Assembly (NCBI GenBank): GCA_020849295.1
Contig: JADLGN010000012.1
Location: forward strand, 1-64,000
Source: Bacteroidia bacterium
Lineage (GTDB): Bacteria; Bacteroidota; Bacteroidia; NS11-12g; UBA9320
Direction of reading: 5' to 3'
DNA: 64,000 nt
Of this stretch, positions 54,360 through 64,000 are shown piece after piece. A program made the translations under genes and the position numbers. Position 1 is the stretch's first letter. Every line of letters starts with the position of its first letter. The notes under the pieces are model-generated. The model was not told the DNA's origin and ran no database searches. It saw only the letters and a list, made by a program, of their open reading frames with translations.

Positions 54360-55175
54360 TCAATATTGCTCATTTTCGTTTGGGAAATCCATTGATTTAA
54401 CATCGCCTATATATCCCTCTACTGCTTTTTTTACCCCATCGTGCAAATTCATATATCTACGTAAAAAACGAGGGTTGAATTCTTTTGTCATTCCAAGCAT
54501 ATCATGTAAAACAAGCACTTGCCCGTCAACACCACCACCTGCTCCTATTCCTATAACAGGTATAGTGAGTAATGAGGCTACTTTTTTGGCAAGTTTTGCA
54601 GGTATTTTTTCTAAAACTATAGCAAAACACCCGGCTTCTTCAAGTAATTTTGCATCGTTTATTAATTTATCAGCTTCTTCTTTTTCTTTAGCTCTTACTG
54701 TATATGTGCCAAATTTGTAAATAGACTGCGGGGTTAATCCGAGATGTCCCATTACCGGAATTCCTGCCGAAATTATCCTTTTTACAGAATCCACAACCTC
54801 AAAACCACCTTCAAGTTTTATTGCATGTGCACCAGCTTCTTTCATAATTCTTATTGATGAATTTAGTGCATTTTTGCTATCTGCCTGATAAGAACCAAAT
54901 GGCAAATCGCAAACTACAAGAGCTCTATCAACAGCCCTTACTACTGACTGGGCATGATAAATCATTTGGTCTAAAGTAATAGGAAGTGTAGAAATATGTC
55001 CTGCCATTACATTTGAGGCTGAATCGCCTACTAAAATTACATCAATACCTGCACTGTCAATTATTTTGGCGAAAGTAAAATCATAAGCGGTGAGCATTGA
55101 TATTTTCTCACCTTTATGCTTCATCTCTACAAGTGTATGTGTGGTTATTTTTTTCAATTCGTTAAAATTTGCCAT
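54360..55175 (-). CDS. panB: 3-methyl-2-oxobutanoate hydroxymethyltransferase
   Basis: A full-length 271-residue enzyme for the first committed step of pantothenate (vitamin B5, coenzyme A) synthesis: methylene-tetrahydrofolate plus alpha-ketoisovalerate gives ketopantoate. All key residues are present: metal ligands D51 (LVGDSASNV) and D90 ([10 protein letters not shown]), the K120-L-E122-G-G motif, the [11 protein letters not shown] loop and [21 protein letters not shown]. No other pan gene is in the window. It is flanked closely by a coiled-coil protein gene (3 bases) and a VPS10-like gene (10 bases) with no metabolic link. Confidence 0.96.
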   Translation of the reverse strand: MANFNELKKITTHTLVEMKHKGEKISMLTAYDFTFAKIIDSAGIDVILVGDSASNVMAGHISTLPITLDQMIYHAQSVVRAVDRALVVCDLPFGSYQADSKNALNSSIRIMKEAGAHAIKLEGGFEVVDSVKRIISAGIPVMGHLGLTPQSIYKFGTYTVRAKEKEEADKLINDAKLLEEAGCFAIVLEKIPAKLAKKVASLLTIPVIGIGAGGGVDGQVLVLHDMLGMTKEFNPRFLRRYMNLHDGVKKAVEGYIGDVKSMDFPNENEQY

Positions 55176-55178
55176 TTC

Positions 55179-56288
55179 TTATTCTTTATTAATATCTTTA
55201 AGTTGATTTAAAAGTTGTTTGTTTTCCTCTTTTAATTCATTAATTGCTTTTGTGAGTTCTTCATTTTTTTTTCTTTCACGATTCAATATTTCGTTTAATG
55301 ATAAAATTACATCTCCGTTTTTATCTTCTTCTATTGTTTTCTTTAGAATTTCAAATTCGGCTAGTAGTTCTTTTGACTTTCTTAATTCAATTTCAATTTT
55401 ACCTTTTTCAATAAGTAATTTTTCATTTTGTTTTGTCAATTCTATATTTTTTCTCTCCAAAGAAGTGTCGGTATTGTTTTGTGTTTTACATTTTTCTAAT
55501 TGACTGTTCAATTCACTAATTTTCTTGTGTTGTTTATCAATTTTTGCTTTAAGAATAAGTATTATTTCTTTATCATTTGAATCAAATTCTTTGTTTTTAT
55601 TTTCGCTTATAACATCAGTATTTTCAATAGCCGTTTCATTTATTTTCATAGCTGTTTTACTATTGAAAATTTTAATATAATCAAACTTACCTGATGAGTT
55701 TTTATTTACAAAAAAGCCAATATTTCCGCTTTTAAATTTGGTTTCAACAAATGAAAATATAAAGTGAGAGTTTATGTAAAAATCAAATATGCCATCACTT
55801 GTATTCAAAGTAATTTCATTAAATGATTTAGATTTTATTTTTTTACTTTTAATCCATCCATTATCACCTGAATTTGAAATTATATGCCATTTTCCATTAC
55901 TAAATTGTCTTATTCTATACTGGTTTTTTGAATTAATTTCGCAAACTAATGCACTATTGCCTTCAGGATTTGCATTTACAAGTAGTCCAATACTTTTTTG
56001 TATTGATTTAGAATCATCGGCTTTTAAAGATACAGAAACTGAATAGTTAGCAAAATCAGAATATGGTTTATGCATTGATGTTAAAAAATTATCAGTATTT
56101 TTATTTTGAATAAAGTAATAACCATCGCTAATTACAATAAATTCCTTGTCTGACGAACGCTGCTCCCATTTATCACTTGAATTAAAAAAATTTTCAACAT
56201 ACAATAAACTATCAAATGCTTGTGTGATTTGCTGAGAGTAACAATTTATTTGATATACGATTAATATAATTAATAAAATAATTCTCAT
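55179..56288 (-). CDS. Secreted lectin-like/coiled-coil protein
   Basis: About 369 residues from the ATG at 56288; the frame is open to 56309, but this Met starts the signal peptide (RIILLIILIVYQINCYSQ). Residues 30-190 form a beta sandwich like the DUF1080/concanavalin-type domain (GYYFIQNKN, SIQKSIGLLVNANPEGNSALVCEI, GNIGFFVNKNSSGKFDYIKIF). After that, residues about 240-369 are a long Glu/Lys/Leu coiled coil. The pairing suggests a carbohydrate- or surface-binding head on a rod. I do not recognise a named family. It leads the panB operon and diverges from the DUF4249-like gene with 15 bases between the start codons. Confidence 0.72.
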   Translation of the reverse strand: MRIILLIILIVYQINCYSQQITQAFDSLLYVENFFNSSDKWEQRSSDKEFIVISDGYYFIQNKNTDNFLTSMHKPYSDFANYSVSVSLKADDSKSIQKSIGLLVNANPEGNSALVCEINSKNQYRIRQFSNGKWHIISNSGDNGWIKSKKIKSKSFNEITLNTSDGIFDFYINSHFIFSFVETKFKSGNIGFFVNKNSSGKFDYIKIFNSKTAMKINETAIENTDVISENKNKEFDSNDKEIILILKAKIDKQHKKISELNSQLEKCKTQNNTDTSLERKNIELTKQNEKLLIEKGKIEIELRKSKELLAEFEILKKTIEEDKNGDVILSLNEILNRERKKNEELTKAINELKEENKQLLNQLKDINKE

Positions 56289-56303
56289 TTTTGTATTTTG
56301 ATA

Positions 56304-57371
56304 ATGCACAAAACTAAGTTTAATTTTTTTAAATCAAGTAACACAACATTTAATCTGGTAATTCTAACCGTGTTATTTCTTTTAAATTCATGTAAAAATG
56401 AAATAAATGTTGCTGCACCATGGAAAGAAACATTGATAGTTTATGGTTTATTAGACCCTGCCACATCAGTTAATTATATACGAATTCAGAAAGCATATCT
56501 TGACCCCAACAGTAATGCTATAAAATTTGCAAGTATAAATGATTCAATTTATGCAGAAAAACTAGATGTGAAACTTTATGTAAAATTGAACGGAAACACA
56601 ATAGATACTATCTTTCCAGAATATATAAATGGAGATATAGAGGGAATAAAAAAAGATTCAGGATTGTTTTCAAACTCACCAAATTATTTATACAAAATTA
56701 CAGAGCCTATAAAAGCATCACGACTAAGCCCTAACCCTGAAGATTACACATATCAATTAGAAGTTTACGATAAAAAAACAGGTTATAAATGTTCATCTAA
56801 TACAACTACTACAGGCTATCTTGAACCGCTAAGTCCTGTTACAAATAATATTACTCCTATTACCATTAATTCAAAAGTTGGAACATATATTACAATAGGA
56901 TATCGCGAAGGTAGAAATGTGAAAACTTATGATATGATAATAAGATTTTGGTATAAAGAATATGATATTAAAACGCCGTCAGATACACAAACCAAGTATA
57001 TTGACTGGGTTTTGTTTAAAAACAGACCAACAACTTCACTTAGAGGATATGAGTTGAAAATTACTTCTATAGAAAGTAATATTTTTTATGAGTTGTTAAA
57101 TTATTCATTGAATGCTGATAGTGATATTAAGCGTATTCCTATGTATTGTGATGTAGAATTTTATGGTGCAGGAGAAGATTTATATACTTATATTCAGGTA
57201 AATTTACCATCGGTAGGAATAATACAGAAAAAACCTGAATATACTAATATTTCCAATGGATTGGGCTTGTTTTCGTCAAGATATATAACTGCATTCAGAA
57301 AAATACCAATTAGTGCCGAAATGAAATCTCAATTAAAAAATTCTGATTATACAAAAAGTTTAAACTTTTAA
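56304..57371 (+). CDS. DUF4249-like lipoprotein
   Basis: About 355 residues. The signal sequence ends in a lipobox (FLLNSC, about residue 30), giving a lipid-anchored envelope protein. The region after it (KETLIVYGLLDPATSVNYIRIQKA) and the beta-rich body fit the DUF4249-type lipoproteins that accompany TonB-dependent receptors. The receptor gene follows 114 bases later with its own promoter. As with SusD-type partners, a role in binding the receptor's substrate at the cell surface is inferred, not shown. The start is the ATG at 56304, although a TTG at 56298 is in frame. Confidence 0.7.
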   Translation: MHKTKFNFFKSSNTTFNLVILTVLFLLNSCKNEINVAAPWKETLIVYGLLDPATSVNYIRIQKAYLDPNSNAIKFASINDSIYAEKLDVKLYVKLNGNTIDTIFPEYINGDIEGIKKDSGLFSNSPNYLYKITEPIKASRLSPNPEDYTYQLEVYDKKTGYKCSSNTTTTGYLEPLSPVTNNITPITINSKVGTYITIGYREGRNVKTYDMIIRFWYKEYDIKTPSDTQTKYIDWVLFKNRPTTSLRGYELKITSIESNIFYELLNYSLNADSDIKRIPMYCDVEFYGAGEDLYTYIQVNLPSVGIIQKKPEYTNISNGLGLFSSRYITAFRKIPISAEMKSQLKNSDYTKSLNF

Positions 57372-57440
57372 TTTTTCTAAACTTACATCAAATTTTAACA
57401 GCTTTAATTTTTATTTTTTTCTTTTTTTTAAAAAAATACA

Positions 57441-57471
57441 TTGCCATTCTAAATTTAAAAATATACGTTTG
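57441..57471 (+). promoter_or_regulatory. Promoter of the TonB-dependent receptor gene
   Basis: TTG at 57441-57443, a 20-bp spacer and TACGTTTG at 57464-57471 match the Bacteroidota -33/-7 consensus. The site is 14 bases ahead of the ATG at 57486, so the leader is very short. Confidence 0.7.
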
Positions 57472-57485
57472 GATTTTGAAAAAAT

Positions 57486-60329
57486 ATGGTTGACAGGAAA
57501 ATTCTTATCTTATTTTTAATTTTAAGTTTAGTTACAAAATATAGCTTTGGACAAAACATAATAAAAGGAAAAGTAATTGATAAGCACACAAATGAAAGCT
57601 TGCCTGGAGCAACTGTAAAAATAAAAGGAACTAATACAGCAACAGCAACCAATGCTGATGGAATTTTCACAATTGAAATAAAAAAATACCCAGTAACTTT
57701 ACAAATAAAATATGTAGGTTACGAAAATTTTGAATTAAAATTAAACAACCATGCAGCATCTATCTTAAAAATTGAATTAAGCGAAAAAGGGCAGGATTTA
57801 TCAGAGATAGAAATAAAATCAAGCCGTATAACAGAAAAAGAAAAAGAATCACCAATCACTGTTGAATCAATGGGAAGCAAACAGATAAAAGAAGCAGCCG
57901 CAAGTACTTTTTATGAAGGTCTTGGCAATATGAAAGGTGTTGATATTACTGCTGCAAGTCTTGGTTTTAGAGTAGTAAATACAAGAGGATTCAACAGTAC
58001 AAGCCCCGTTAGGAGTCTTCAACTAATAGACGGAGTAGATAATCAGTCTCCGGGTTTAAATTTTTCTCTTGGTAATTTCCTTGGAGCATGTGAACTTGAC
58101 TTAAAAAAAGTTGACATAATATCAGGAGCAAGTTCTGCTTTTTATGGTCCTAACGCATTTAATGGAGTGATTAGTATGGAATCAAAAAACCCATTTGATT
58201 CTAAAGGTTTAACAATTCAAACCAAAATTGGAGAACGCAAAATGCGTGAAATATCTATTAGACTTGCCCAAGTAATTAAAGGAAAAAATGGAAAAGAAAA
58301 GTTTGCTTATAAATTTTGTTTTTTCGGGCTTAGTGCTTATGACTGGGAAGCCAAAAATTATCTGCCATCAAGCGACTCTAAAGCAGGTATTGACAACCCA
58401 GGGCGATATGATGCTATAAATATATATGGTGACGAAGTAACAAGTTATGGCAATGATTTTACAGATGCCGAAAGTATGCGAACTTATCCGGGTTTAGGAT
58501 TAATATACAGAGATGGATATAAAGAAAGTGATTTGGTAAATTATAATTCACATAACTTAAAATTTAATACAGCATTACATTACAAAATAACACCAAAAAC
58601 AGAATTGATATATGCTTTTAATATAGGTGGCGGTACTACTGTATATCAAGGTGAAAATAGATACAGCCTAAAAAATATAAAAATGTGGCAAAACAGGATA
58701 GAATGGTATCAAAAAGACAAGTTTTTCATTAGAATATATTCTACACAAGAAGATGCAGGTGACACTTATGATGCTGTTTTTACAGCAATGAGAATAAATG
58801 ATGCAATTGATAATAATGTTCACTGGTATGATACTTATCGCACTTTTTGGGCATATCCCGGATTTGGCTTTAAAGGTAAAGTAAAGGCTCTTCCGGGGTA
58901 TCCTGAATATAGTATTGCTGATAGTATTTCAAAAGAAGAATGGGCAAAAACAAAACTTACCCCTTTCTTAAACTTATATAGAGATTCTCTTATAAAATGG
59001 CATAAACAAAACCTTGACAATGTAAATAGAAGTAGCTATAATAGATATGAACCAGGAACAGATAGATTTGATTCTTTATTCAATTTAATAACTTCAAAAC
59101 GGTTTAATGAAAATGGCACAAAATTTTATGACAAATCAGCTCTCTACAATTTTCAGGCAGAATACAAGTTTACTCCTAAATATGGCGATATTATAACAGG
59201 TATAAGTGGTAGATTATACAAACCAGACAGTAAAGGAACTTTATTTAAAGATACTGCAGGAAAAGGAATCAACAATTTTGAATTTGGACTATATGCCGGA
59301 TATGATAAAAAATTTAAAGACAATCACTGGAAAGTAAATATTACCACAAGGCTCGATAAAAATCAAAATTTTAATTTTTTGTTTTCTCCGGCTGTATCAG
59401 TTCTATATTTACCTCGCAAAGAACATAACTTTAGATTTACTATATCAAGAGCAATAAGAAACCCTACACTTGCCGATCAATATCTGTATTATAATGTAGG
59501 TAGAGCAATTCTAATTGGCAATTTAAGCGGATTTGATTCGCTTATTACACTCGAATCACTTGACGAATGGAGAAATAACCTTGATGTATCAAAAATAAAA
59601 TACATCAAAGTAGCTCCTATCTCACCGGAAAAAGTTTTTACTTTTGAGTGTGGTTACAAAGCAGAGTTATTCAAATCACTTTTTCTTGATATGGGCTATT
59701 ATTACAGCATTTATACTGATTTTATTGGTTATAATATTGGTGCAGTTGCAAGATTTAATATGTTTGGGTTTCCGCAAGGAGGTATTAGAGTTTACAGACT
59801 TGCAGCAAATTCACAAGACAAAGTAAATACAAGTGGATTCAATTTTGGTTATAGTTATTTTTTCAAGAAATACAGTTTTACCGGAAATTATTCGTTTAAT
59901 ACAATTAATCTAAGAAATACTGATGACCCTATAGTTCCAGCGTTTAATACCCCAAAAAACAAATTCAACCTCGGATTTTCCGGAAGGGAATGTAAACTAC
60001 CTTATACAAAATACAATCGTTTTGGATTTGGAGTAAGTTATAAATGGATAGAAGGATTTGAATTTACAGGTTCTCCGCAATTTACAGGTTTTATAAGAAG
60101 TTATGATATGTTTGATGCTCAAATTAACTATTTTTTCCCAAAACAATATCTCACAATTAAATTAGGTGGTTCTAATTTATTTGGGGTAATGCCACTTTTT
60201 AGAAAAGATAGTGGAAATAAAATAAAAGCAATGTTTAACAACTCTAATACTCAGGTTTATGGAGGTCCTTATGTTGGTCGTTTAACCTACATTTCATTTT
60301 TATTTGAGTTGCCATCAAGAAAAAAATAA
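57486..60329 (+). CDS. TonB-dependent outer-membrane receptor
   Basis: A 947-residue receptor. The signal peptide ends at about residue 23 (SFGQ). A carboxypeptidase-regulatory-like beta sandwich follows (IKGKVIDKHTNESLPGATVKI ... VGYENFELKL, about 24-105). Then comes the plug domain (TRGFNSTSPVRSLQLIDGVD ... VDIISGASSAFYGPNAFNGVI, about 120-235) and the barrel, which ends in alternating aromatic residues (YVGRLTYISFLFELP). No FecR-type signalling domain is present. It should import a ligand with TonB-ExbBD energy. The lipoprotein upstream and the T9SS esterase downstream suggest a nutrient-processing locus; the ligand is unknown. Confidence 0.93.
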   Translation: MVDRKILILFLILSLVTKYSFGQNIIKGKVIDKHTNESLPGATVKIKGTNTATATNADGIFTIEIKKYPVTLQIKYVGYENFELKLNNHAASILKIELSEKGQDLSEIEIKSSRITEKEKESPITVESMGSKQIKEAAASTFYEGLGNMKGVDITAASLGFRVVNTRGFNSTSPVRSLQLIDGVDNQSPGLNFSLGNFLGACELDLKKVDIISGASSAFYGPNAFNGVISMESKNPFDSKGLTIQTKIGERKMREISIRLAQVIKGKNGKEKFAYKFCFFGLSAYDWEAKNYLPSSDSKAGIDNPGRYDAINIYGDEVTSYGNDFTDAESMRTYPGLGLIYRDGYKESDLVNYNSHNLKFNTALHYKITPKTELIYAFNIGGGTTVYQGENRYSLKNIKMWQNRIEWYQKDKFFIRIYSTQEDAGDTYDAVFTAMRINDAIDNNVHWYDTYRTFWAYPGFGFKGKVKALPGYPEYSIADSISKEEWAKTKLTPFLNLYRDSLIKWHKQNLDNVNRSSYNRYEPGTDRFDSLFNLITSKRFNENGTKFYDKSALYNFQAEYKFTPKYGDIITGISGRLYKPDSKGTLFKDTAGKGINNFEFGLYAGYDKKFKDNHWKVNITTRLDKNQNFNFLFSPAVSVLYLPRKEHNFRFTISRAIRNPTLADQYLYYNVGRAILIGNLSGFDSLITLESLDEWRNNLDVSKIKYIKVAPISPEKVFTFECGYKAELFKSLFLDMGYYYSIYTDFIGYNIGAVARFNMFGFPQGGIRVYRLAANSQDKVNTSGFNFGYSYFFKKYSFTGNYSFNTINLRNTDDPIVPAFNTPKNKFNLGFSGRECKLPYTKYNRFGFGVSYKWIEGFEFTGSPQFTGFIRSYDMFDAQINYFFPKQYLTIKLGGSNLFGVMPLFRKDSGNKIKAMFNNSNTQVYGGPYVGRLTYISFLFELPSRKK

Positions 60330-60334
60330 TCAAC

Positions 60335-60364
60335 TTGTATTTATAAATATTAATAATAAATTTG
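60335..60364 (+). promoter_or_regulatory. Promoter of the T9SS esterase gene
   Basis: TTG at 60335-60337, a 19-bp spacer and TAAATTTG at 60357-60364 fit the phylum consensus. It lies between the receptor stop and the ATG at 60388, so the esterase can be transcribed separately. Confidence 0.65.
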
Positions 60365-60387
60365 CCATTAATAAATAATTTTAAAAT

Positions 60388-62082
60388 ATGAAAAAAATTA
60401 CAATTTCTCTTATCCTATCAGTTTGTTTTTTTGCTTTTAACGCAAATTCTCAAACTATTTACCGTTACAAAAACGAAGTATTTACCGATGCACAAGTTAT
60501 GATTGCAAGAGGTATTACTTATGGTATCAATCTAAACTGGCTTATAATTAATCAAACTGATTTAAATACACCTTCAAATGGTCCTCAGGTTATATCTGAA
60601 ATAACTTTTCTAAAAACAAAAGTATTGTCAGGACAAGCTGCAACAATTCCATTAAAATATTTTTATCCAAAATCAACCCCGCCAGGCGATTCTACTATAT
60701 TAAAAGTAACACAACTCAAGATGGATGCCTATATGCCGAACTTGCTAAATGATACAGCAAAAAAACGCCCTGTAATTATTTATCTTCATACCGGTAATTT
60801 TTTACCTACAGGTATAAATGGAAGCCCATGCGGTGATAAAAAAGATAGTGTAGTTAATGATTTATGTAAAGCATTTGCAAGAAGAGGATATGTAGTTTTA
60901 GCAATAGATTACAGACTTGGGTGGAATCCATTAGCTGCTACTGTTGACGCAAGACGTGCGGGCTTACTTAACGCTGTATATCGTGCAATTCACGATATTA
61001 AAGAATGTGTAAGAGTAGTAAAAGGTCCTAATATGGCTCCATACAAATTAGATACTGATAATATTGCATTGTTTGGCGAAGGTTCTGGGGCGTATTTAGC
61101 TCACGCATATAATACGCTCGACAAATATCCTGAATTTATGACTTTACCAAAATTTGCTGGATATATTGATACATCAAAAGTTGGATATATTGACGGCACA
61201 CACGGTATATTTAATCTTTATGCAAATAGCTCTGTAAGTACCGATGTAAAAGTAATAGGAACCATTGGAGGAGCATTAGCAGATACAAGTTGGCTTGAAG
61301 CAGGCGATGCTCCAATAGTATCAATGCAATGTGTTCGCGACCCATTTGCTCCTTTTGGTTATGGTATGGTAAAAGTTCCAAATCTCGGACTTGATGTAGT
61401 AGAAGTTGATGGAGCAAACAATACAATTGCTAGAGCTGATAGACTTGGCAACAATGATATTTTTGGTACAATACCTAATGGAGACCCATATACTATAAAA
61501 GCTCGTTCATTATACAACAAAACTGTAGATTATATATATCCGGCACCTGGTGATAAAATCACAATAAGAAATGGTGAAGGTATGTATCCATTCTTATTGC
61601 CTAAAGCAAGTACAGTAGAAACAAATCAAGCATCTCCATACCAATGGTGGGATCCATCATCACCAGAAGGTACATATATTGTTCAGGCTCCAAGCACTAC
61701 GGCTCACATGGCTGCACTTGCTTCAAATACCGATATGAGCAAATCTAAATCTCGTTTATATCAAGATACAATTTTAGGTTTTGTAGCTCCAAGATTTGCT
61801 CTTGTAATGGGATATCTTACAGCTAATCAATTAAGCACAAAAACTGTAAAAGTAACAGGAGTAAAAATTTATCCTAATCCTACTTCAAACAAATTAAACA
61901 TTCATTACAAAGGAATTATTAATAATATTTCAATTACTGACTTATCTGGTAAAACCATATTAACAGAAGTTGTAAACGATACTCATTTTACAATTTCATC
62001 ATTAAACTTAAGTAAAGGTATGTACATTGTAAATATCAATACTAAAGATGGAAACGCTACCCAAAAACTATTAATTGATTAA
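60388..62082 (+). CDS. Alpha/beta-hydrolase esterase with T9SS type A tail
   Basis: A 564-residue exported hydrolase. The signal peptide ends at about residue 21 (NSQ). The core has the oxyanion segment PVIIYLHTGNF (128-138), an ARRGYVVLAIDYRLGW strand and nucleophile S233 in the elbow GEGSGA (231-235, G-x-S-G), the carboxylesterase/lipase pattern. Candidate acid and His residues lie later, the His probably in STTAHMAALAS. The last 75 residues are a type A sorting domain (KIYPNPTSNKLNIHY ... KGMYIVNINTKDGNATQKLLID). It is likely to cleave ester bonds outside the cell, and its location suggests it feeds the TonB receptor. Confidence 0.88.
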   Translation: MKKITISLILSVCFFAFNANSQTIYRYKNEVFTDAQVMIARGITYGINLNWLIINQTDLNTPSNGPQVISEITFLKTKVLSGQAATIPLKYFYPKSTPPGDSTILKVTQLKMDAYMPNLLNDTAKKRPVIIYLHTGNFLPTGINGSPCGDKKDSVVNDLCKAFARRGYVVLAIDYRLGWNPLAATVDARRAGLLNAVYRAIHDIKECVRVVKGPNMAPYKLDTDNIALFGEGSGAYLAHAYNTLDKYPEFMTLPKFAGYIDTSKVGYIDGTHGIFNLYANSSVSTDVKVIGTIGGALADTSWLEAGDAPIVSMQCVRDPFAPFGYGMVKVPNLGLDVVEVDGANNTIARADRLGNNDIFGTIPNGDPYTIKARSLYNKTVDYIYPAPGDKITIRNGEGMYPFLLPKASTVETNQASPYQWWDPSSPEGTYIVQAPSTTAHMAALASNTDMSKSKSRLYQDTILGFVAPRFALVMGYLTANQLSTKTVKVTGVKIYPNPTSNKLNIHYKGIINNISITDLSGKTILTEVVNDTHFTISSLNLSKGMYIVNINTKDGNATQKLLID

Positions 62083-62104
62083 TAAAACTATTTATTTAAA
62101 TATC

Positions 62105-62141
62105 AAAAAAGGTCTTTTTGTCAAAACAAAAGACCTTTTTT
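62105..62141 (+). terminator. Intrinsic terminator after the esterase gene
   Basis: AAAAAAGGTCTTTT and AAAAGACCTTTTTT form a perfect 14-bp stem, including the A and T tracts, 22 bases after the stop. It is followed by TATTTAC. Confidence 0.85.
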
Positions 62142-62175
62142 ATTTACTGTAATTATCATTTAGTTTTGCCAATCT

Positions 62176-64000
62176 ATGATTGGATTAATTAAGTTTACTG
62201 CAAAGCAACTTCTGTTTTGGCTTATTCTTTTTATATTATATCAATGTACTTTTTTATTTTTGTTTTCTAGTGAACTAACTAATATTGACTCTCTTCATAT
62301 TTTATCTTCATTCAAATTTGGTTTAAGTCTCAATTTAGCTTCGGCATCATATATTACTATATTATCTCTGCTATTATATTTCATTTCTACATTTTTCAAA
62401 TCAGGTTTATTTCAAAAAATAAACTATTGCTATGTTATAATTGTTGTGATAATTTGTTTTGTTATTAATACTGCCGACTTTTCATTGTTTCAAAACTGGG
62501 GTACAAAAATTAATGGAAAGGCAATATGGTATTTACAATTTTCTGATAGTTCTAATACAACAAAAGGCTATACAGGATTGTGGAAATATGCTTTAGCATT
62601 GTTTTTAATTTCATTAGCTGCAATTATTATTTACACTAAAATTTTAAATGATTTTAAACAAATAAACTTAAAAGTTCATAGTAGAGTTTCAGGGTTTTTA
62701 ATTTTAATATTTATTCTTTTTATTGCATTAAGAGGCGGATTATCAGGAAAACCAATTGATAAAGGAAGTGGATTTTACTCAAAATATGCAGTATTGAATT
62801 ATGCATCAATAAATGGATTCTGGAATTTTTTTGATCTTATTACAAATTTCAAAACTCCACCTAAGCCATATAGTTTTTTAAACAAATCACAAATTGACAG
62901 TATTAAAAATGAAATTATCAGTTCAAAAACCAAAAGTATTGTTAAACTGAGTAAGGTGTCTAAACCAAATATAATATTCATTTTTCTTGAAAGCTGGAAT
63001 GCTGATGTTGTAGGATGTATAAGTGGCGAAAAAGGAATAACTCCTTATTTTGACAAACTGAGCGAAAATGGAGTTTTGTTCACTAATTTTTACAGCACGG
63101 GTTTCAGAACAGAGCAAGGTTTGATGGCAGCATTGAGTGGTTTTCCTGCTCAGGCACAAACATATCCTATGCTTGATTTTGACAGATTTGACAAGTATCC
63201 GAATTTAATTAAAGATTTAAGCAAAATTGGATATTACACTTCATATTATACAGGTGGCAATTCTCATTTTGCAAATACTGATGTTTATCTTACATCAGCA
63301 GGTATTGATAAAATAAACAAGGATTTATTAAAAACAGCCAAACGCAAAAGTGCTTGGGGTGCTTACGATGAAGAATCGTTTGATTATATGATAAATGGAT
63401 TAAATAATCAAAAACAACCATTTTTTTCTACTATAGTTACTATAACCAGCCACGAATGGTTTGAAGCAGATGTGCCAAAAAAACACAAAGACAAAGACAT
63501 AGTTTCAGCAAGATACAAAAATACAGTAAGCTATACTGACAGTTGTCTTTTTGATTTTATAAAAAAAGCTGAAAAGAAAGACTGGTATAAAAATTCACTT
63601 ATTTTTATAATGGCTGATCATTCCTGCTCTTATCCACATCACCGTAAAATGAACGAACCTGAAAGATACCATATTCCATTTTTAATTACTGGAGGAGCAT
63701 TGAATGATAAGTTTAAAAATATAAAAAACAGAGTTTCTGCTTGTCATTTAAATTTACCAGCTTTGGTTTGTGATGAATTGAATTTGAATAAAAGAAACTT
63801 TATTTTTTCTGAAAATTTAATTTCTGACAGTATAAGTTCTTTTGCTTACTATGCCTTTGATCATGGTTTTGGTATAATACAAAACAATAATCTTTTTGTT
63901 TGGGACCTGAATCTTAAGAAACCTATTTACAAACGTGGTACTGTTTCACAAACAGATTTTTTACAACAAAAAGGAAATTTCATTATGCAATATTCATCAA
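62176..64000 (+). CDS. LTA-synthase-like sulfatase-family membrane protein (partial)
   Basis: The ATG at 62176 opens a frame of 608 codons that reaches the window edge without a stop. About five transmembrane helices (to roughly residue 185) precede an extracytoplasmic alkaline-phosphatase/sulfatase-fold domain. It has the metal-binding FLESWNAD strand (about 272-279), a nucleophile Thr in TGFRTEQGLM (about 310-319), a conserved TSHEWF and MADHSCSYPHH. These are the marks of LTA synthase and related glycerophosphate or phosphoethanolamine transferases. Gram-negative members modify periplasmic glycans or lipids, so that is the likely role. A terminator closes the previous unit. Confidence 0.88.
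   Translation, partial: MIGLIKFTAKQLLFWLILFILYQCTFLFLFSSELTNIDSLHILSSFKFGLSLNLASASYITILSLLLYFISTFFKSGLFQKINYCYVIIVVIICFVINTADFSLFQNWGTKINGKAIWYLQFSDSSNTTKGYTGLWKYALALFLISLAAIIIYTKILNDFKQINLKVHSRVSGFLILIFILFIALRGGLSGKPIDKGSGFYSKYAVLNYASINGFWNFFDLITNFKTPPKPYSFLNKSQIDSIKNEIISSKTKSIVKLSKVSKPNIIFIFLESWNADVVGCISGEKGITPYFDKLSENGVLFTNFYSTGFRTEQGLMAALSGFPAQAQTYPMLDFDRFDKYPNLIKDLSKIGYYTSYYTGGNSHFANTDVYLTSAGIDKINKDLLKTAKRKSAWGAYDEESFDYMINGLNNQKQPFFSTIVTITSHEWFEADVPKKHKDKDIVSARYKNTVSYTDSCLFDFIKKAEKKDWYKNSLIFIMADHSCSYPHHRKMNEPERYHIPFLITGGALNDKFKNIKNRVSACHLNLPALVCDELNLNKRNFIFSENLISDSISSFAYYAFDHGFGIIQNNNLFVWDLNLKKPIYKRGTVSQTDFLQQKGNFIMQYSS

Noticed and set aside
1-64000. CRISPR arrays, rRNA genes, prophage or integron structures
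   Set aside because: No regularly spaced direct repeats, cas genes, rRNA sequence, phage structural genes or integrase were seen.

Overview
The window is about 64 kb of very AT-rich DNA from a Bacteroidota (Bacteroidetes) bacterium. The evidence is: at least six intact proteins with type IX secretion system (T9SS) C-terminal sorting domains plus one broken one, a TonB-dependent receptor of the SusC-like type, a DUF5606 gene, promoters of the phylum-specific form TTG-N19/20-TAnnTTTG, and weak or absent Shine-Dalgarno sequences. The genus cannot be told from the sequence. Genes are tightly packed, with several 1-14 bp overlaps and divergent pairs whose start codons are 3-15 bp apart.

Layout. 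0-1.3 kb: a 10-bp-periodic repeat and two unrecognised small genes. 1.3-13 kb: tandem UspA protein, GT4 glycosyltransferase, RecQ, a 1410-aa SBBP/Ig-like adhesin with a T9SS type B tail, a YjbR-like protein, a GT39-type membrane glycosyltransferase, and an RsmB-type RNA methyltransferase. 12.7-21.6 kb: a receptor-like periplasmic protein coupled to guaA, an OmpR/histidine kinase pair, an M16 peptidase, and a barrel/TSP3/SPOR protein. 21.7-32.5 kb: tRNA-His, a flippase, a large TPR protein, a zinc phospholipase/nuclease, a rhomboid, an M1 aminopeptidase, and a PKD/T9SS protein.

32.5-39.9 kb is the most interesting locus. It is a five-gene minus-strand operon with almost no spacing. It encodes an E1-like (ThiF) plus nitroreductase fusion of the Rv1355c type, a GNAT-fold acyltransferase with LuxI/FeeM-like features, a 7TMR-DISM histidine kinase, a receiver-histidine kinase hybrid, and a receiver-only protein. 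A divergent receiver gene closely resembles the receiver of the hybrid kinase. I infer a small-molecule synthesis module wired to its own phosphorelay; nothing in the sequence proves the product.

40-45.3 kb is a decaying accessory island that looks richer in G+C. It holds the C-terminal remnant of a histidine kinase, its LuxR-type regulator with a one-base frameshift, a T9SS protein gene broken by a frameshift and a stop, a gene split by a RAYT-type transposon with about 90-bp inverted ends, and two broken TIR-like genes beside tRNA-Leu. Four small indels, most in homopolymers, cluster here and none were noticed elsewhere.

45.4-64 kb returns to ordinary genes: sialidase/BNR-like T9SS protein, DUF5606, a PKD protein with an upstream Cys-rich secreted protein that seems to use an ATT start, a three-gene operon (coiled-coil protein, panB, VPS10-like protein), a DUF4249-like lipoprotein, a TonB receptor and a T9SS esterase that may form an uptake locus, and an LTA-synthase-like sulfatase running off the right edge.
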